This document shows positions 35,494 to 46,999 of a DNA stretch of 64,000 nucleotides, piece by piece (position 1 is the first letter of the stretch; every line of letters starts with the position of its first letter). Location: positions 16,760,117-16,824,116 of the forward strand of contig CM037795.1 in the NCBI GenBank assembly GCA_021229015.1, given 5' to 3'. Both the position numbers and the translations under genes were made by a program. This DNA comes from Solen grandis (Eukaryota > Mollusca > Bivalvia > Adapedonta > Solenidae). The notes beneath the pieces were generated by a model, which was not told where the DNA came from, searched no databases, and saw only the letters and a list, made by a program, of their open reading frames with translations.

Positions 35494-35735
35494 TTAACCC
35501 TTTCCCTCATAGAGGACACCATGAAAAGACCTATGCGAACAGCATAAAACCAGATCAGCCTGCGAGTAACTCGCAGGCTGATCAGGTTTTATGCTGTTCG
35601 CTGCTCCTCAGTGGTCTGGAAATGAGGATTTTGTAATTAAATTTGGTAAGGTTTAACTGTGGTTTTCTGCAGATCAGGCTTTATGTGATACCTATAGAGG
35701 GCGTCAAAAGGAGTATATATGAGGGAAAGGGTTAA
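35494..35735 (-). mobile_element. Hairpin MITE family 1, copy C
   Basis: Complete reversed copy, TTAA at both ends, with an intact central palindrome. The 61-codon ORF over it is a shadow. Copy C faces copy D only 0.8 kb away, so together they form a long-range inverted repeat. Confidence 0.95.
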
Positions 35736-36531
35736 ACAGTGAAAATGTATTCTCTCTCAGTATTAGAGTAAGGAAAAAAGTGGGGTAAAAAGTCAATAGC
35801 ACAATATTTTTAAATATCAAATATTTTTCTCAGATATAACTTTGGATACAATTAGAACTTAATGCTGTTAGCATATTTATATAATAATTTTGTATATCTT
35901 TCCACACGTAATCTAAAGAATTTCACAGCCATTCTCAAAATATTAATACTGAATACTGTTAAGTATGGCTGAACGATTTAAAGATATGAAATCAATATTT
36001 GAACTCTCAAAACTATGACTTCAAAGATGTAACCACTAAGATTGAAATGACTAATGCCCTGTAAAATCTATACTCTTAAATTCTAGATAACCTTGGACCC
36101 AAGACTTCATTAAGTTGGAAATCTAACTCAATTTTCCTTTTTTATCTGCCGAAATTCAGGAGGTCTAGCCAATCATTTAGACTCTCATTTTATGGTTACC
36201 ATGGGGTCTACAAGAAACAAAATCATCAACTTCAAAGGCAACTGTGGCTACTCAAATAAATTTTAAAATAAATATCACTTTGCAATGACAACAATAATGT
36301 ATGATGAATTTAAAATATTTTTCCTGCGGTCTTTATTTTAAAATGCCATCTTTCTCATTAAAAGTATTGATGTTACCCATGGTAGCAGTATTCTGATATA
36401 GTACCATAGCTTGATATTTTGTTATTTTCTCTCTTGGAATATTTTTTTTTCTTCCACTGCTTAGTATGAAGAATAATGTGATCAAGAGACAAAGTGTAAC
36501 ATGACAAAACTAGAAAAGCCATCCGTCTATC

Positions 36532-36772
36532 TTAACCCTTTCCCTCATATAGACTCATTTTGACGCACTCAATAGGTACCACATAAAGCCTGATCTGCAG
36601 AAAACCACAGTTATACCTTACCAAATTTATTACAAAATCCTCATTTCCAGACTACTGAGGAGCAGCGAACAGCATAAAACCTGATCAGCCTGCGAGTTAC
36701 TCGCAGGCTGATCTGGTTTTATGTTGTTCGCATAGGTCTTTTCATGGTTTCCTCTATGAGGGAAAGGGTTAA
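36532..36772 (+). mobile_element. Hairpin MITE family 1, copy D
   Basis: Complete TTAA-bounded copy; the right arm has TGTTGTTCGC in place of TGCTGTTCGC. Confidence 0.95.
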
Positions 36773-36893
36773 TGAACCTGGCTGATTATACTGGACATAC
36801 TATATACAGTTATAAATGAAGGAATTACATTAATTGAAAAGCTCAAAAAGTGAGAATTCATGGGATTTGATTTACTGGAAATATTGTTTTTGT

Positions 36894-36960
36894 TTACTTG
36901 GATTTTAAAACCCACTGACAGTATTTCAGTCATTTGGACCCTATACAAGACACTCACTGA
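36894..36960 (-). mobile_element. SINE 3'-end fragment
   Basis: GATTTTAAAACCCACTGACAG and TATTTCAGTCATTTG match the 3' end of the SINE at 44768. The tRNA head is missing, as expected for a truncated insertion. Confidence 0.55.
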
Positions 36961-36981
36961 AATGTACCAAAAAGGGAGAAC

Positions 36982-37260
36982 TTAACCTTTCTCTCATGAA
37001 TATTCATGTACAAATACAAATTCATGACCTAATGAATTATTATATTCTGTTAAGAAACAATGGATTTTCTTTGCCATGCTAGAAGTTGGAAGTTTAAAAA
37101 AAACCTGAAAATCCTGATTTTAGAATTTTTTATTTAGTTTTATGTAGAAAAAAGAAGTCATTTAGCAATCTGAAAATCCTGAAATTCAGGAAAATTCCTG
37201 AAAACTTTTACCAATGAATGTATAGAATCTGAACTACAATGTGGTTTGCTCTGTTTGCAG
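36982..37260 (-). mobile_element. Diverged, interrupted MITE family 2 copy
   Basis: It begins TTAACCTTTCTCTCATGAATATTCATG and continues with CAAATTCATGAC. After about 37085 it is interrupted by unrelated sequence rich in CTGAAAATCCTGA, and a TTTGCTCTGTTTGCAG relic appears near 37245. The right terminus is lost. Confidence 0.5.
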
Positions 37261-37309
37261 TTGTGTTAAAACACACCTGTGACATAAAAGCTTATGTTTT
37301 TCATTTCTA

Positions 37310-37551
37310 TTAACCCTTTCCCTCATATAGACTCATTTTGACACACTCAATAGGTACCACATTAAGCCTGATCTGCAGAAAGCCAAACTCAAACCTTACC
37401 AAATTTAATTGTAAAAACCTCATTTCCAGACCACTGAGGAGCAGCGAACAGCATAAAACCTGATCAGCCTGCAAGTTACTCGCAGGCTGATCTGGTTTCA
37501 TGCTGTTCGCATAGGTCTTTTCATGGCGTCCTCTATGAGGGAAAGGGTTAA
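37310..37551 (+). mobile_element. Hairpin MITE family 1, copy E
   Basis: Complete TTAA-bounded copy with AGCCAAACTC replacing ACCACAGTT in the left spacer and one mismatch in the hairpin (GCAAGTTACTCGC). Confidence 0.95.
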
Positions 37552-37752
37552 AGTCACTGGCTACATATTTTTCTATTTCTGATATAAAAAAAAAGCTCTT
37601 TCAACACTATGCCATTTAGATTTGCAACATGTTCCACCACAATTATAGTAATGATAATTCTATATTATCTATCTATTTTTAATTTTATCAAATTAGTTTT
37701 TATATCTTGCATCCAATCAGTGGACTTAAAATACCCTTTTCTTACCTTTGAT

Positions 37753-37994
37753 TTAACCCTTTCCCTCATATAGACTCATTTTGACGCACTCAATAGGTAC
37801 CACATAAAGCCTGATCTGCAGAAAACCACAGTTGAACCTTACCAAATTTAATTATAAAGTCCTCATTTCCAGACCACTGAGGAGCAGCGAACAGCATAAA
37901 ACCTGATCAGCCTGCGAGTAACTCACAGGCTGATCTGGTTTTATGCTGTTTGCATAGGTCTTTTTATGGTGTCCTCTATGAGGGAAAGGGTTAA
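37753..37994 (+). mobile_element. Hairpin MITE family 1, copy F
   Basis: Complete TTAA-bounded copy only 201 bp from copy E. The hairpin centre reads GAGTAACTCACAGG, which breaks one pair. Confidence 0.95.
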
Positions 37995-38699
37995 TCATCA
38001 TCACAAACTTTCACATTGTGCAAGTCATGAAGTTATTATTTAATTTAACTGCATGCTCATAATTTATTTGTAGATACCACAGTTTTGTACTATAATTGGT
38101 CCTCTAATTATTCACATATCGTTTATCCTATATTTGGTTATGCTCTCTAAATTAAGGGTTCTTATCTAAGGTATAAATGAAATAGCCTTAAAATTATTTT
38201 TTAACAAATACAATTTGATAGCATTGCAAGATATTTTGATATCAAAGCATGACCAATTTGATATTTTTAGCATCATTAGTATATAGCATTTCTTCAGTTT
38301 CAATTCTTTGAAAATGGAAGGGAAATACATCAAAGTGCAGAAAAATAATGAGTTCTCAGTGCACAATACATACATATACTTAATTTTGCTCCATTCATAT
38401 CTGTATCATTTTCAGTACTTTGATATCTTTTAAGTCTAAATATAGCATTACAGTTCTGTCATTGTTGATGTATTATGTCGTGTCATCCTTTTACTATTTA
38501 TGTCTCTAAGAATTTTACAGGATTATGCTACAGATAAAAATAACAATATGTATTCAATATATTAACATAGAATAGAAACTTCTATGTAATCAATATTCTT
38601 TCATTGTAGCTATATAATTGTGTATATTAAGCATCAAATCAACCTGCTCGAATTCAAAATGAGAAAACCGACGAAACAGTTCACTTAATACAAAATGAG
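37995..38699. other. No gene seen
   Basis: AT-rich DNA between two MITEs with no motif of note. Confidence 0.5.
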
Positions 38700-38932
38700 T
38701 AAATCAGTCTGTTCTCACTTGTCAAACTGAAGTCTTGGCAAACAGGGGAGACCCTGATCAGACGGCACCTGGAAAGAGCTGCCTGATCAGGGTCACCTCT
38801 ATTTGCTTAAAGCTCAGATTCTACGGAGTCAGCATAGCGTAGAAATGTCCTTTGTTTTTAAATATCATTTTAAGTTCAATAAATCAATAGTCATCAAGTG
38901 TAAATATTATATTCATGAGATAACAGGTTAAG
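38700..38932 (+). mobile_element. MITE family 2, partial copy
   Basis: The central palindrome is clear (GGCAAACAGGGGAGACCC and CTGATCAGACGGC, mirrored by GCTGCCTGATCAGGGTC). The right end, ATTCATGAGATAACAGGTTAA, is drifted and the left terminus is eroded. Confidence 0.7.
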
Positions 38933-39359
38933 TAACTAAATCTGGAGCTGTGGGAATAGTTTTACCCAATGAAATGCATGTTAAAGCTTGAAGATACAGG
39001 GCAATCTCTTCCTGTTTCATAAATTTTAAAGGTTATTAAATCATTCCTTCTGGTATGTAAATTTCTCGAGATAAACATGTTCGCAAATTTCATATAGATT
39101 GCAAAGGGTTAGATTTATCTCATTTTTTCAATAATTTTGCTCGTCTTTTCCGTCAGTTTTTAACAATCAAAATACCATGGATTTAAATTAAACATACTCC
39201 ATGGATTTTTACTTGTTGGGATAATCCATTCAATTGTTAAAATAATGACTCCATTTACAGTTGATTTTAAGATGAGAAATCATAAAGCTAAACCCTTTGC
39301 AATTTTTATCCTTAGTCCCTCCCAACAACAACAACAAATATTACACCAACCGGTCTAAA

Positions 39360-39662
39360 TTGCTATTAGGTTTAACATTCCACAGGCAATATTTCAGTAT
39401 TTTGGAGACGATGTCTACTTTAGACACATAGTGCTGCCACACTGTAATATCACGCCATAGACATGTGGCATGATACCACACCCAGTCACATTGGCCTGAC
39501 ACAGGGCCAACCAGTCCTGGAACAACCCTTATATGCTGAGCGCCAAGCAAGGGAGCTATACCAGTACCATTTTATACAACTGATATTTCGCGGCCAGGGA
39601 TTGAAACCTACAACCTCCTGATTCTGGGGCGGACACTCTAATCACTCAGCCACAGGACCAGT
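39360..39662 (-). mobile_element. tRNA-derived SINE
   Basis: The minus-strand head begins near 39662 with an A box (TGGCTGAGTGATTAGAGTG) and a B box (GGTTTCAATCC). The body includes CTTGCTTGGCGCTCAGCATA and TGTGTCAGGCCAATGTGACTG. The 3' end carries CTGAAATATTGCC. With 44768-45066 it defines the family, about 300 bp long. Confidence 0.85.
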
Positions 39663-41039
39663 CACCCTTATTGACCCTTAAACTATGAAACTGCAGGAGG
39701 AAACCATGTACTACCATTTCATCTTCTAAAACTAGTAAATGGTTTGGAGCTGAACTTTTCTTGCATGGATCAAGGACTGTAGTTCAAGAAAAGTTCTTGA
39801 AATCTGCAAGAACTTATTCGATCAAGAGTTAAAATTCTGAAGTTGTTCTTGATTCTGTGCTGGTCAAGAACAATGTTATAGAAAATACCAGAAACATTCT
39901 TAAAAAGTAAAAGAATGGTTCATTTATAATGTTGGCGATCTCTTTTTTACCTCTCTAGTTATTGGCAACATTTTGGAACTTCTTTACTATCACATGTTGA
40001 TAACTACTGGAACCAAGATCAATCTGAAAGCTTCCCATTGCATATTTGAGGTTGCCCTCCAAGACAATCCCCAAACATTATGTATTTGTAAACAACGTTG
40101 CTATTTATGAAACGTTCTGATTTATGATACTGTAACATCATAGCTGGTGCATTCTAGGACCAATTATCCCACAAGAATGATTCTGTAGGTTTCCTGAGGG
40201 TAGGCAAATATGGTTAACTTAAGGTAATCTATCCATCATTAAATTGTGATCATGGTACATCAAGTGATAGTGGGAATTTTATGGTAAATATAAGCATTTA
40301 TAGACTTTGAGCAAAAGAGCCTTTAACCCCAATGTCAATGGATGCTTGCAATCTACACAGAAGTCTTTTCAAGCATTTGAAGGACCTTGACTATAATTTA
40401 ATGATGGTGGATAACCTTAAGGGCTGTCATTGATAGAAATTATCGCATAGATAATGACAATAAATCCAATATATCAAAAGCTTTTTATTTGACCCTTTTT
40501 TTTTTTTCTTTGGCTAGTACAATATATAACATCTCCTATATTTAGCAACAAATTTAAATGTTTTCTAGCATTATTTTAAAATCACAGACCATTTAAAACT
40601 TGTCAAAATTATGAAATTATGATAAAACATTATATTGTACACTTTTACTTCCTTTCACATCTTTCTCATATCTTTTTTTCATATCTTTTTTTCTTATGCC
40701 CAAAATCATTTTTAAAGATATTTTTTTCTCGTATTTATCTTTAACAAGTGAATCCATATATGAACTTGAATATCTATAGGAAATCGAACAGCAAATATTG
40801 TTGATAAACCGAGATTGAAGGTATCGATGACAGTCCTAGGTTGTGCATGTTCTAGACCCTCATAGGCACTCACTGGTTGACATCTCTGTGACATTTAATA
40901 CATGAGGATTGTATGAATTTCAAATATGTAATAATTTCTTGCTTGTTTATTTTGTTCTTAAATCATTCAATAAGCAATCAATCAGAAAAAAAAAAAATGA
41001 TTTCCAAACATGAAAGAAATCCCATGTTTGATGTAAAAC
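39663..41039. other. No gene seen
   Basis: Includes TTTTTCATATC-type short repeats near 40670-40700 and a 60-codon minus ORF at 40712-40894 without support. Confidence 0.4.
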
Positions 41040-41350
41040 TCTGAACATCCGTCTAAGACCAGCTAGTTAAGAGACCGTTTCCAAACCGCATGCAAAGCCG
41101 AGGGGCTTTTGGGACAATAAACTTAATGGACTTGGCTGGCTAGTGGGACTGTAACCATGGAAGCTTGAGCGACAGACTGCCCCACATCAATAAACAAATT
41201 ATGCAGGACGGACAGTATAAATATGAGCTATCATGATGACAGCCTCCCTCGGAATCCCAATATGAGTCTTGCTGATTCAGCAATATTCCGCCACGAACAT
41301 CCGTAAACTAAAGCCATCCCGACTTGCACTATCATAACAGTTTAATGGAT
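41040..41350 (+). promoter_or_regulatory. Candidate promoter with X-box-like site and TATA box
   Basis: A GC-richer unique block has GTAACCATGGAAGC at 41151-41164, close to the RFX X-box consensus, and TATAAATA at 41216-41223 about 55 bp downstream. No coding exon follows visibly, so this might be a distal promoter, an enhancer or a chance match. Confidence 0.25.
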
Positions 41351-41578
41351 TTTTCTGCCTTTTTACCCTTCCCATAGCAGCTCATCCGGATCAGCTGAGC
41401 CTGTGGATAAATCTTGTATTTTTTCCAGATCTCACAACATGTAGTGTGTATATTGAGCATGATGAAATTGAATACCAAGATAGCATTATAAAGTATGGTC
41501 TGTTTTAATCGCGAGCTCTTTATTGGTGTTCAGTTACTCTTGCATATCATCCAGTATGCTCCGACTGCAAAGTTTCTT

Positions 41579-41582
<4 letters not shown>

Positions 41583-41611
<29 letters not shown>
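41583..41611. repeat. (TG)n microsatellite
   Basis: About 14 TG units. Confidence 0.95.
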
Positions 41612-41612
<1 letters not shown>

Positions 41613-41932
41613 GTATATTAAAATATGGCTTTTAACACTGATAGTAAATTATTATTATTTTTAAAAAAAAACATCAGCTATAAAATTCACATGCACACAA
41701 AGGGAAAAAAAGTAAAAAACCAAAAATATTTCATATGCACCATAATTTCAAACTAGTTAAATTGTTTTATTTTGAATTTTCTGATGAATGCAATCACTAA
41801 AACATATATTGAACATTTTGAGAATGATCTAATATGCAGGAATATCTTCCCATGTTTGGACTTGACACACTTCTCTAATCCTATCCCAAACTTCTCCCTA
41901 TACACTGACGTCAAGTTCTAACCAATCACTTA

Positions 41933-42174
41933 TTAAACCTTTCCCTCATAGAGGACACCATGAAAAGACCTATGCGAACAGCATAAAACCAGATCAGCCT
42001 GCGAGTAACTCGCAGGCTGATCAGGTTTTATGCTGTTCGCTGCTCCTCAGTGGTCTGGAAATGAGGATTTTGTAATTAAATTTGGTAAGGTTTAACTGTG
42101 GTTTTCTGCAGATCAGGCTTTATGTGGTACCTATTGAGGGCGTCAAAGTGAGTCTATATGAGGGAAAGGGTTAA
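41933..42174 (-). mobile_element. Hairpin MITE family 1, copy G
   Basis: Reversed full-length copy. The left end reads TTAAACCTTTCCC, one substitution from the consensus; the right end is intact. Confidence 0.95.
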
Positions 42175-42457
42175 ATAATCTGTTTTGACTGACTTTGAGG
42201 GTAGCTTTACATCATAGCTTACTGACACTATAATTCGTAACTACTTTCAGTGAAATTTTACACATATTGTTCATCTTTCACATACCTGAAAATGAAATAA
42301 AATTTGATTCTTACAATTCCTAAGGTTTCGAGATATTTCATAAATTTAAAATGATTGGTTACTCCTTTCCGTCAGCGTATAGAGAAATAGAAAAAAATAT
42401 TTTCATGAAAAGAGCAACTAAAAGACACCACAAATTTTGTACGGTACTGATGCTTAA

Positions 42458-42624
42458 TTAACTGTTTACCTCATGAATATTCATGTCCAAATTCATGAAC
42501 TGATGGATATTGGCTAACTTTAAATGGCACATGAAGCATTGGATACTTCTTTGCCATGCACACTGTGTAGAATCACAAAACAAAATAAAGGAGTTGTTTG
42601 ATCAGGGTTTGCTGTTTGCCACAG
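42458..42624 (-). mobile_element. MITE family 2, 3'-truncated copy
   Basis: The TTAACTGTTTACCTCATGAATATTCATG end is clear, then CATGCACACTGTGTAGAA, then only half of the central palindrome (TGATCAGGGTTTGCTGTTTGCC). The 86-codon ORF beginning inside is not a gene. Confidence 0.65.
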
Positions 42625-43517
42625 CATCCAAACAAGTCTATAATCAAGAGGTCAAGGGTCAAAGAAATGTAATACTTATTTCTCACTCAATGTTTCAATC
42701 TACACTAAGCATTTCAACTTCTGCTCAGAATATGTCATTATGTATTACTTCCATATACAACCAATTATAGGAAAACAATAATTATACCACAGGGGTGTAA
42801 AATTCTACTGGCCCCTATGCCAGGGTTAGTAAACATTTAGTGTAAGGCGAGTGAAACACCAGAACATGTGTTTTTTGTGGGGTTTTTTTCAAGTTTCCTA
42901 TCTCAAATTATTTGAATTAGTCTTTTCTAGCCTTTGACACTAACATTATAGTCAGGAATCCCTATGGAACACCTGCTTTGAAATTCAGGAGTCCTTTCTG
43001 AAAATTAGGGAGTCCCCGTCACATTACTCAGATATATAGGATGGCTCTCTTTGCACAACCATTTCTTGAAATATTGCAATTTATCAAAGAGGGTTACTAA
43101 TACGAATGTTTTATGAGAAAGATTACATTGGTTAACAACGAATGTTACTGTTCAATTTACTTTTAATCGAAAAATAAGTGTCCCGAAAAAATTCCTGGCA
43201 TGTCAATCCCAGAGTCCCTTCCCAATTTTTGGTGTCCTAGGGATCCAAGGATATCATTTATGTTGACCATTGTTTTAGTAAGAGGAAGTTTTAACATCTT
43301 AATGTCTCATTTCCAAGTTAACATTTGACAAATATATTCATTTAACATGCAATTATTATGATTCTCCATTCTTGATATATTTCTACAAGGCAAATATAGA
43401 AATAAAGATTGCATTTAGTCTGTATTTGTAGCAAAATAAAAGAAATCCGTATATATCCAATGAATTTGATACTTCACATGAAGTCTCAATCTTCATTTGT
43501 ATATTAATTATACCTTT
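42625..43517. other. No gene seen
   Basis: Contains phrases such as ATTCAGGAGTCC and GTGTCCCG that look like an old degraded repeat near 42960-43250, not otherwise identified. Confidence 0.4.
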
Positions 43518-43734
43518 ATCCCTTTACCTCGTGAATATTCATGTACAAATTTATGACTTGATGAATATTAATTAACTGAACTTAAAATGGTACATGGATT
43601 CATGATTCTTTTTGCCATACAGACTGTGTGGAGACTATTTGACTAAAAAGAGAGGAGACCTGATCAGACAGCTCCTATAGGATCTGATCTGGGTTTGCTC
43701 TGTTTGCCAATATATGAAGTAACAGGATTTGCTA
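43518..43734 (-). mobile_element. MITE family 2, copy with eroded right end
   Basis: CCCTTTACCTCGTGAATATTC at the left end, then the palindrome GACCTGATCAGACAGCTCC and GGATCTGATCTGGGTTTGCTC, then TGAAGTAACAGG in place of the usual end. Confidence 0.7.
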
Positions 43735-44665
43735 ATTAAAGAATGACTCACTTATCAGGTGTACTAGCAACATTTAAAACGCAATATGCATATCAAACAA
43801 ACAGCTGATGCTTTACTTGATCTAACTTTCCCTCTAACACATATTATATAAAGAAATTCAATTAAATTTATGAGCAGGTGCGTTTTTATCATTAATTGAA
43901 GCAATAATAAATTGGGTGAGTATAGATTTATAAATGTCTATACCAATGTCGAAAATTCACCTGCGGGTCAATATTAAGACATGTATGTTGTGTTGCTATG
44001 ACGTTAAGTATTGTGACCACACCCATCAGGAAATCATGACAATATGTTTGCCTAACTATACTATAAATACTCCATACTTGTACTGGAATTTGACAGTCGT
44101 TTTGAAATACAATATAGTAGGATTAAAAAGTGACTGCTTTATACATCTCAGATTTTAAATGTGAGTTTAATTATAGTGATTTACATGGCGGAATTACCAC
44201 AGGGTTTATTATTATAGCTATCAAGTTCATATATGAGTAAAAATCATGATCAGCCTGCTTGAAAATTACTTGCACACGGATCAGGATTTTGAAAGTTTTC
44301 TTGGGTTTATTATTCATAACCAACAGTTAAGCCAAGGAATTTGGGGACTTTGTTAACGGGAGATATAAAGTTGCCTTATTGCAAAAGTGATATGATCCCT
44401 GAGTCGCATTATCCTAACATCAGGCAGACTAGCCCTGGAACTTTTCATATTGCGTAAGGGGAGATAATTACCAGTACTATTCCCCCTCTCAACCCCACCC
44501 CCAGTTTTTGGAAAATACAGCAAAACATCAACCTTATGAACTCCCTGTTACTGGCAGATGATCTAAACCACTTGCAAACCACCAGTATTGTACTGTTCAT
44601 TATTATCATTCACACATACTACAAATATTGTTATAAAATATGCTTAAAATAGTTTACAATCTGAT

Positions 44666-44684
44666 TTTTTTTTTGGGGGGGGGG
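44666..44684. repeat. T/G homopolymer junction
   Basis: A T-run followed by about ten G residues; a typical sequencing-sensitive site. Confidence 0.9.
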
Positions 44685-44767
44685 ATCTAACACTGTTTAA
44701 TAGGGCTTTCAGTGTGACAAAGAGTGTATCTTCAGTTAAATAGAAAAAATTGTTTGTTTTATTGTTT

Positions 44768-45066
44768 GGATTTAACATCCCACTGACAGTATTTCAGTCA
44801 TTTGAAGATTATGTCAACTTGAGACAGATACAGTGCTGCCACAATCAATGCAGTATTACACCGTAGACATGTGTCATGATACCACATTCAGTAACATTAT
44901 CCTGACACTGGGCCAACCAGTCCTGGAACTACCCTTATATGCTGACAAACAAGCAAGGGAGCTATACAAATACCATTATATGACTTTTGGTATGTTGCAG
45001 CCGGGGATCAAAACCCAAGACCTCCGGCTCCAAAGGCTAATGCTCTAATCACTTGGCCACCGTGGA
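44768..45066 (-). mobile_element. tRNA-derived SINE
   Basis: The head starts at 45066 (CCACGGTGGCCAAGTGATTAG) and includes a B-box relic, GGTTTTGATCCCCGG. The body and the CTGAAATACTGTCAGTGGGA 3' end match the copy at 39360-39662. A 71-codon plus-strand ORF inside is a shadow. Confidence 0.85.
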
Positions 45067-45429
45067 AGTTAAATAGAAAAAATGTGTTTTACTCTTATAA
45101 TACCAGTAGTTATATAGAGTTTCAATATGATAAAAGCTAATTTCACAAAAAAAAAACCCTTCTCAAATTCATTAATTTGTAAGATTGAATTGTTTTCTAC
45201 TGGTATGAAAAAATGAGACGGTCAAGGCTATGTTAGCTTTATTTATACCAAACAGTACCAATAGAAATGGAACACATCTACAAATAATAATTGAATACAT
45301 ATTTTTTATGATAGAGAAATGCCAGAAAATCTGAAGTCAACCTTGCTGATATACAGTGAAATATTATCTTTTTAACACACAAATTAATAACTTAAGGCAA
45401 AATATTAATTTTCAGAACATTAAATGTAT

Positions 45430-45546
45430 ATGAAATCGAAACTACACTGATGTGTGAGCAAACAAAAGAGACCCTGATCAGACAGCTCATGAAGGTACCT
45501 GTGTGATATGGGTCTGCTGTGTTTGCCAAGAACAATCAAAATGAGT
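45430..45546 (-). mobile_element. MITE family 2 fragment abutting family 1 copy H
   Basis: GCAAACAAAAGAGACCCTGA and TCAGACAGCTC are followed by GGGTCTGCTGTGTTTGCC and CAATCAAAATGAG. The last phrase is the penultimate part of family 2, and it stops where copy H begins. Confidence 0.65.
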
Positions 45547-45788
45547 TTAACCCTTTCCCTCATATAGACTCATTTTGACGCACTCAGTAGGTACCACATA
45601 AAGCCTGATCTGCAGAAAACCACAGTTAAACCTTACCAAATTTAATTACAAAATCCTCATTTCCAGACCACTGAGGAGCAGCGAACAGCATAAAACCTGA
45701 TCAGCCTGCGAGTTACTCGCAGGCTGATCTGGTTTTATGTTGTTCGCATAGGTCTTTTCATGGTGTCCTCTATGAGGGAAAGGGTTAA
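45547..45788 (+). mobile_element. Hairpin MITE family 1, copy H
   Basis: Complete TTAA-bounded copy, close to consensus (one change to CACTCAGTAGG and TGTTGTTCGC in the right arm). Its insertion next to a family 2 remnant suggests nested insertion. Confidence 0.95.
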
Positions 45789-45806
45789 GGGATAATTTTT
45801 TTGTGT

Positions 45807-45855
45807 TTGTTTGGTGGGTTTAACATCTCGTTAACAGTATTTCAGTTGTTAATTT
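45807..45855 (-). mobile_element. SINE 3'-end fragment
   Basis: GGTGGGTTTAACATCTCGTTAA and CAGTATTTCAGTTG (overlapping) match the 3' end of the 44768 SINE. Confidence 0.5.
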
Positions 45856-46656
45856 TTGCATGTGATAAATTTTCACTGATTTCACAGATGGTTTAACCAA
45901 CAAATATCAATAAACCTCATGAATATTACATAATATCATATAGTAGACCTCAGGTTTTCTTAAACATAAATACACAAATATAATAAGACCTACAAGAAAT
46001 TGCCTATAACAGAGACCGACAAAGGTATTAATGTCAATTAAAAGTAATAACTGTACATGTATACAGTAAACCTTGTTAGTGCATTGGTTTTGAAACACAG
46101 CATGCATCACTGACCTAGCATACTGAAGTACATTTTTCTTTAAAAAAAAAAATAAGTATTAATCTTTCAAAACAAAATTAAAAATTCATTATAACACTCC
46201 CCATTTTTGGTAATGTGTTAAATATAAATCTAAACTTACAAAAAAATAATAAAAGTTAAAATGATAGAAAATCAGTATATTTACCCTATATCTGTTTGAA
46301 CTTCCTTAGTTATACATTACATAGAAACATATAAAACCTTATGCAAAGATGGACATAAGAACCATTCAATATTCAGGAAGTATAAAATACAGCGTAAAAT
46401 ACCAGCATACCCAGTCTGAACTGACTTAAGTGGTTTTATTGGTGTGCTAATTGTTAAATGGTAATCAGACTAGTAGATCTGCTGATTTTTCCCCCACCCC
46501 CTTTTTTTTTGGTTATTTTTTTAATTGAAACAACAACCAATTTGAGGTGTCAACTAGTCAACATGTAATCACAATAAAACATGGATATCCGTTTAATCAT
46601 TTCTGCAAAAAAACTGTTTAATTATTTCTACAATAACAACAAAAAAGTTATTATAG
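45856..46656. other. No gene seen
   Basis: AT-rich, with a C/T homopolymer junction near 46489-46513. A 67-codon minus ORF at 45907-46110 has no support. Confidence 0.45.
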
Positions 46657-46669
46657 ATGATGGTGGTGG

Positions 46670-46980
46670 TCACAAGTGAGGATGAAAATGAAAATGATTA
46701 TGATGATGAAGATGATGATAAAGATACTGCTACTGCTGCTGAAGATGATGAAAATGATGATGAAAATGATGATGACAAAAATACTGCTGCTGATGAAAAT
46801 GATAATGATAATGATGAAAATGAAGATGATGATGATAAAGATACTGCTGCTGATGATGAAAATGATGATGATGATGATGATGATGATAAAGATACTGCTG
46901 CTGATGATGAAAATGAAGATGATGCTGATAAAGATACTGCTGCTGATGCTGATGATGATGAAAATGAAGATGATGTATTG
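46670..46980. repeat. GAT/GAA minisatellite reading as an acidic ORF
   Basis: A trinucleotide-phased repeat with a higher-order unit of about 45-60 bp: GATAAAGATACTGCTGCTGAT followed by runs of GAT and GAA. In one frame it reads 108 residues of Asp, Glu and Asn with a recurring KDTAAD motif; the other plus frame reads Met/Lys/Leu and the minus strand His-rich. All three frames are open because of the repeat. There are no splice sites or clean start context, so it is annotated as a repeat. Confidence 0.85.
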
Positions 46981-46999
46981 TGATGAGATTATGAGTGTA

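Noticed and set aside
46657..46983. Acidic 108-residue protein
   Set aside because: All phases are open because of a trinucleotide minisatellite; without transcript evidence it is not called as a gene.
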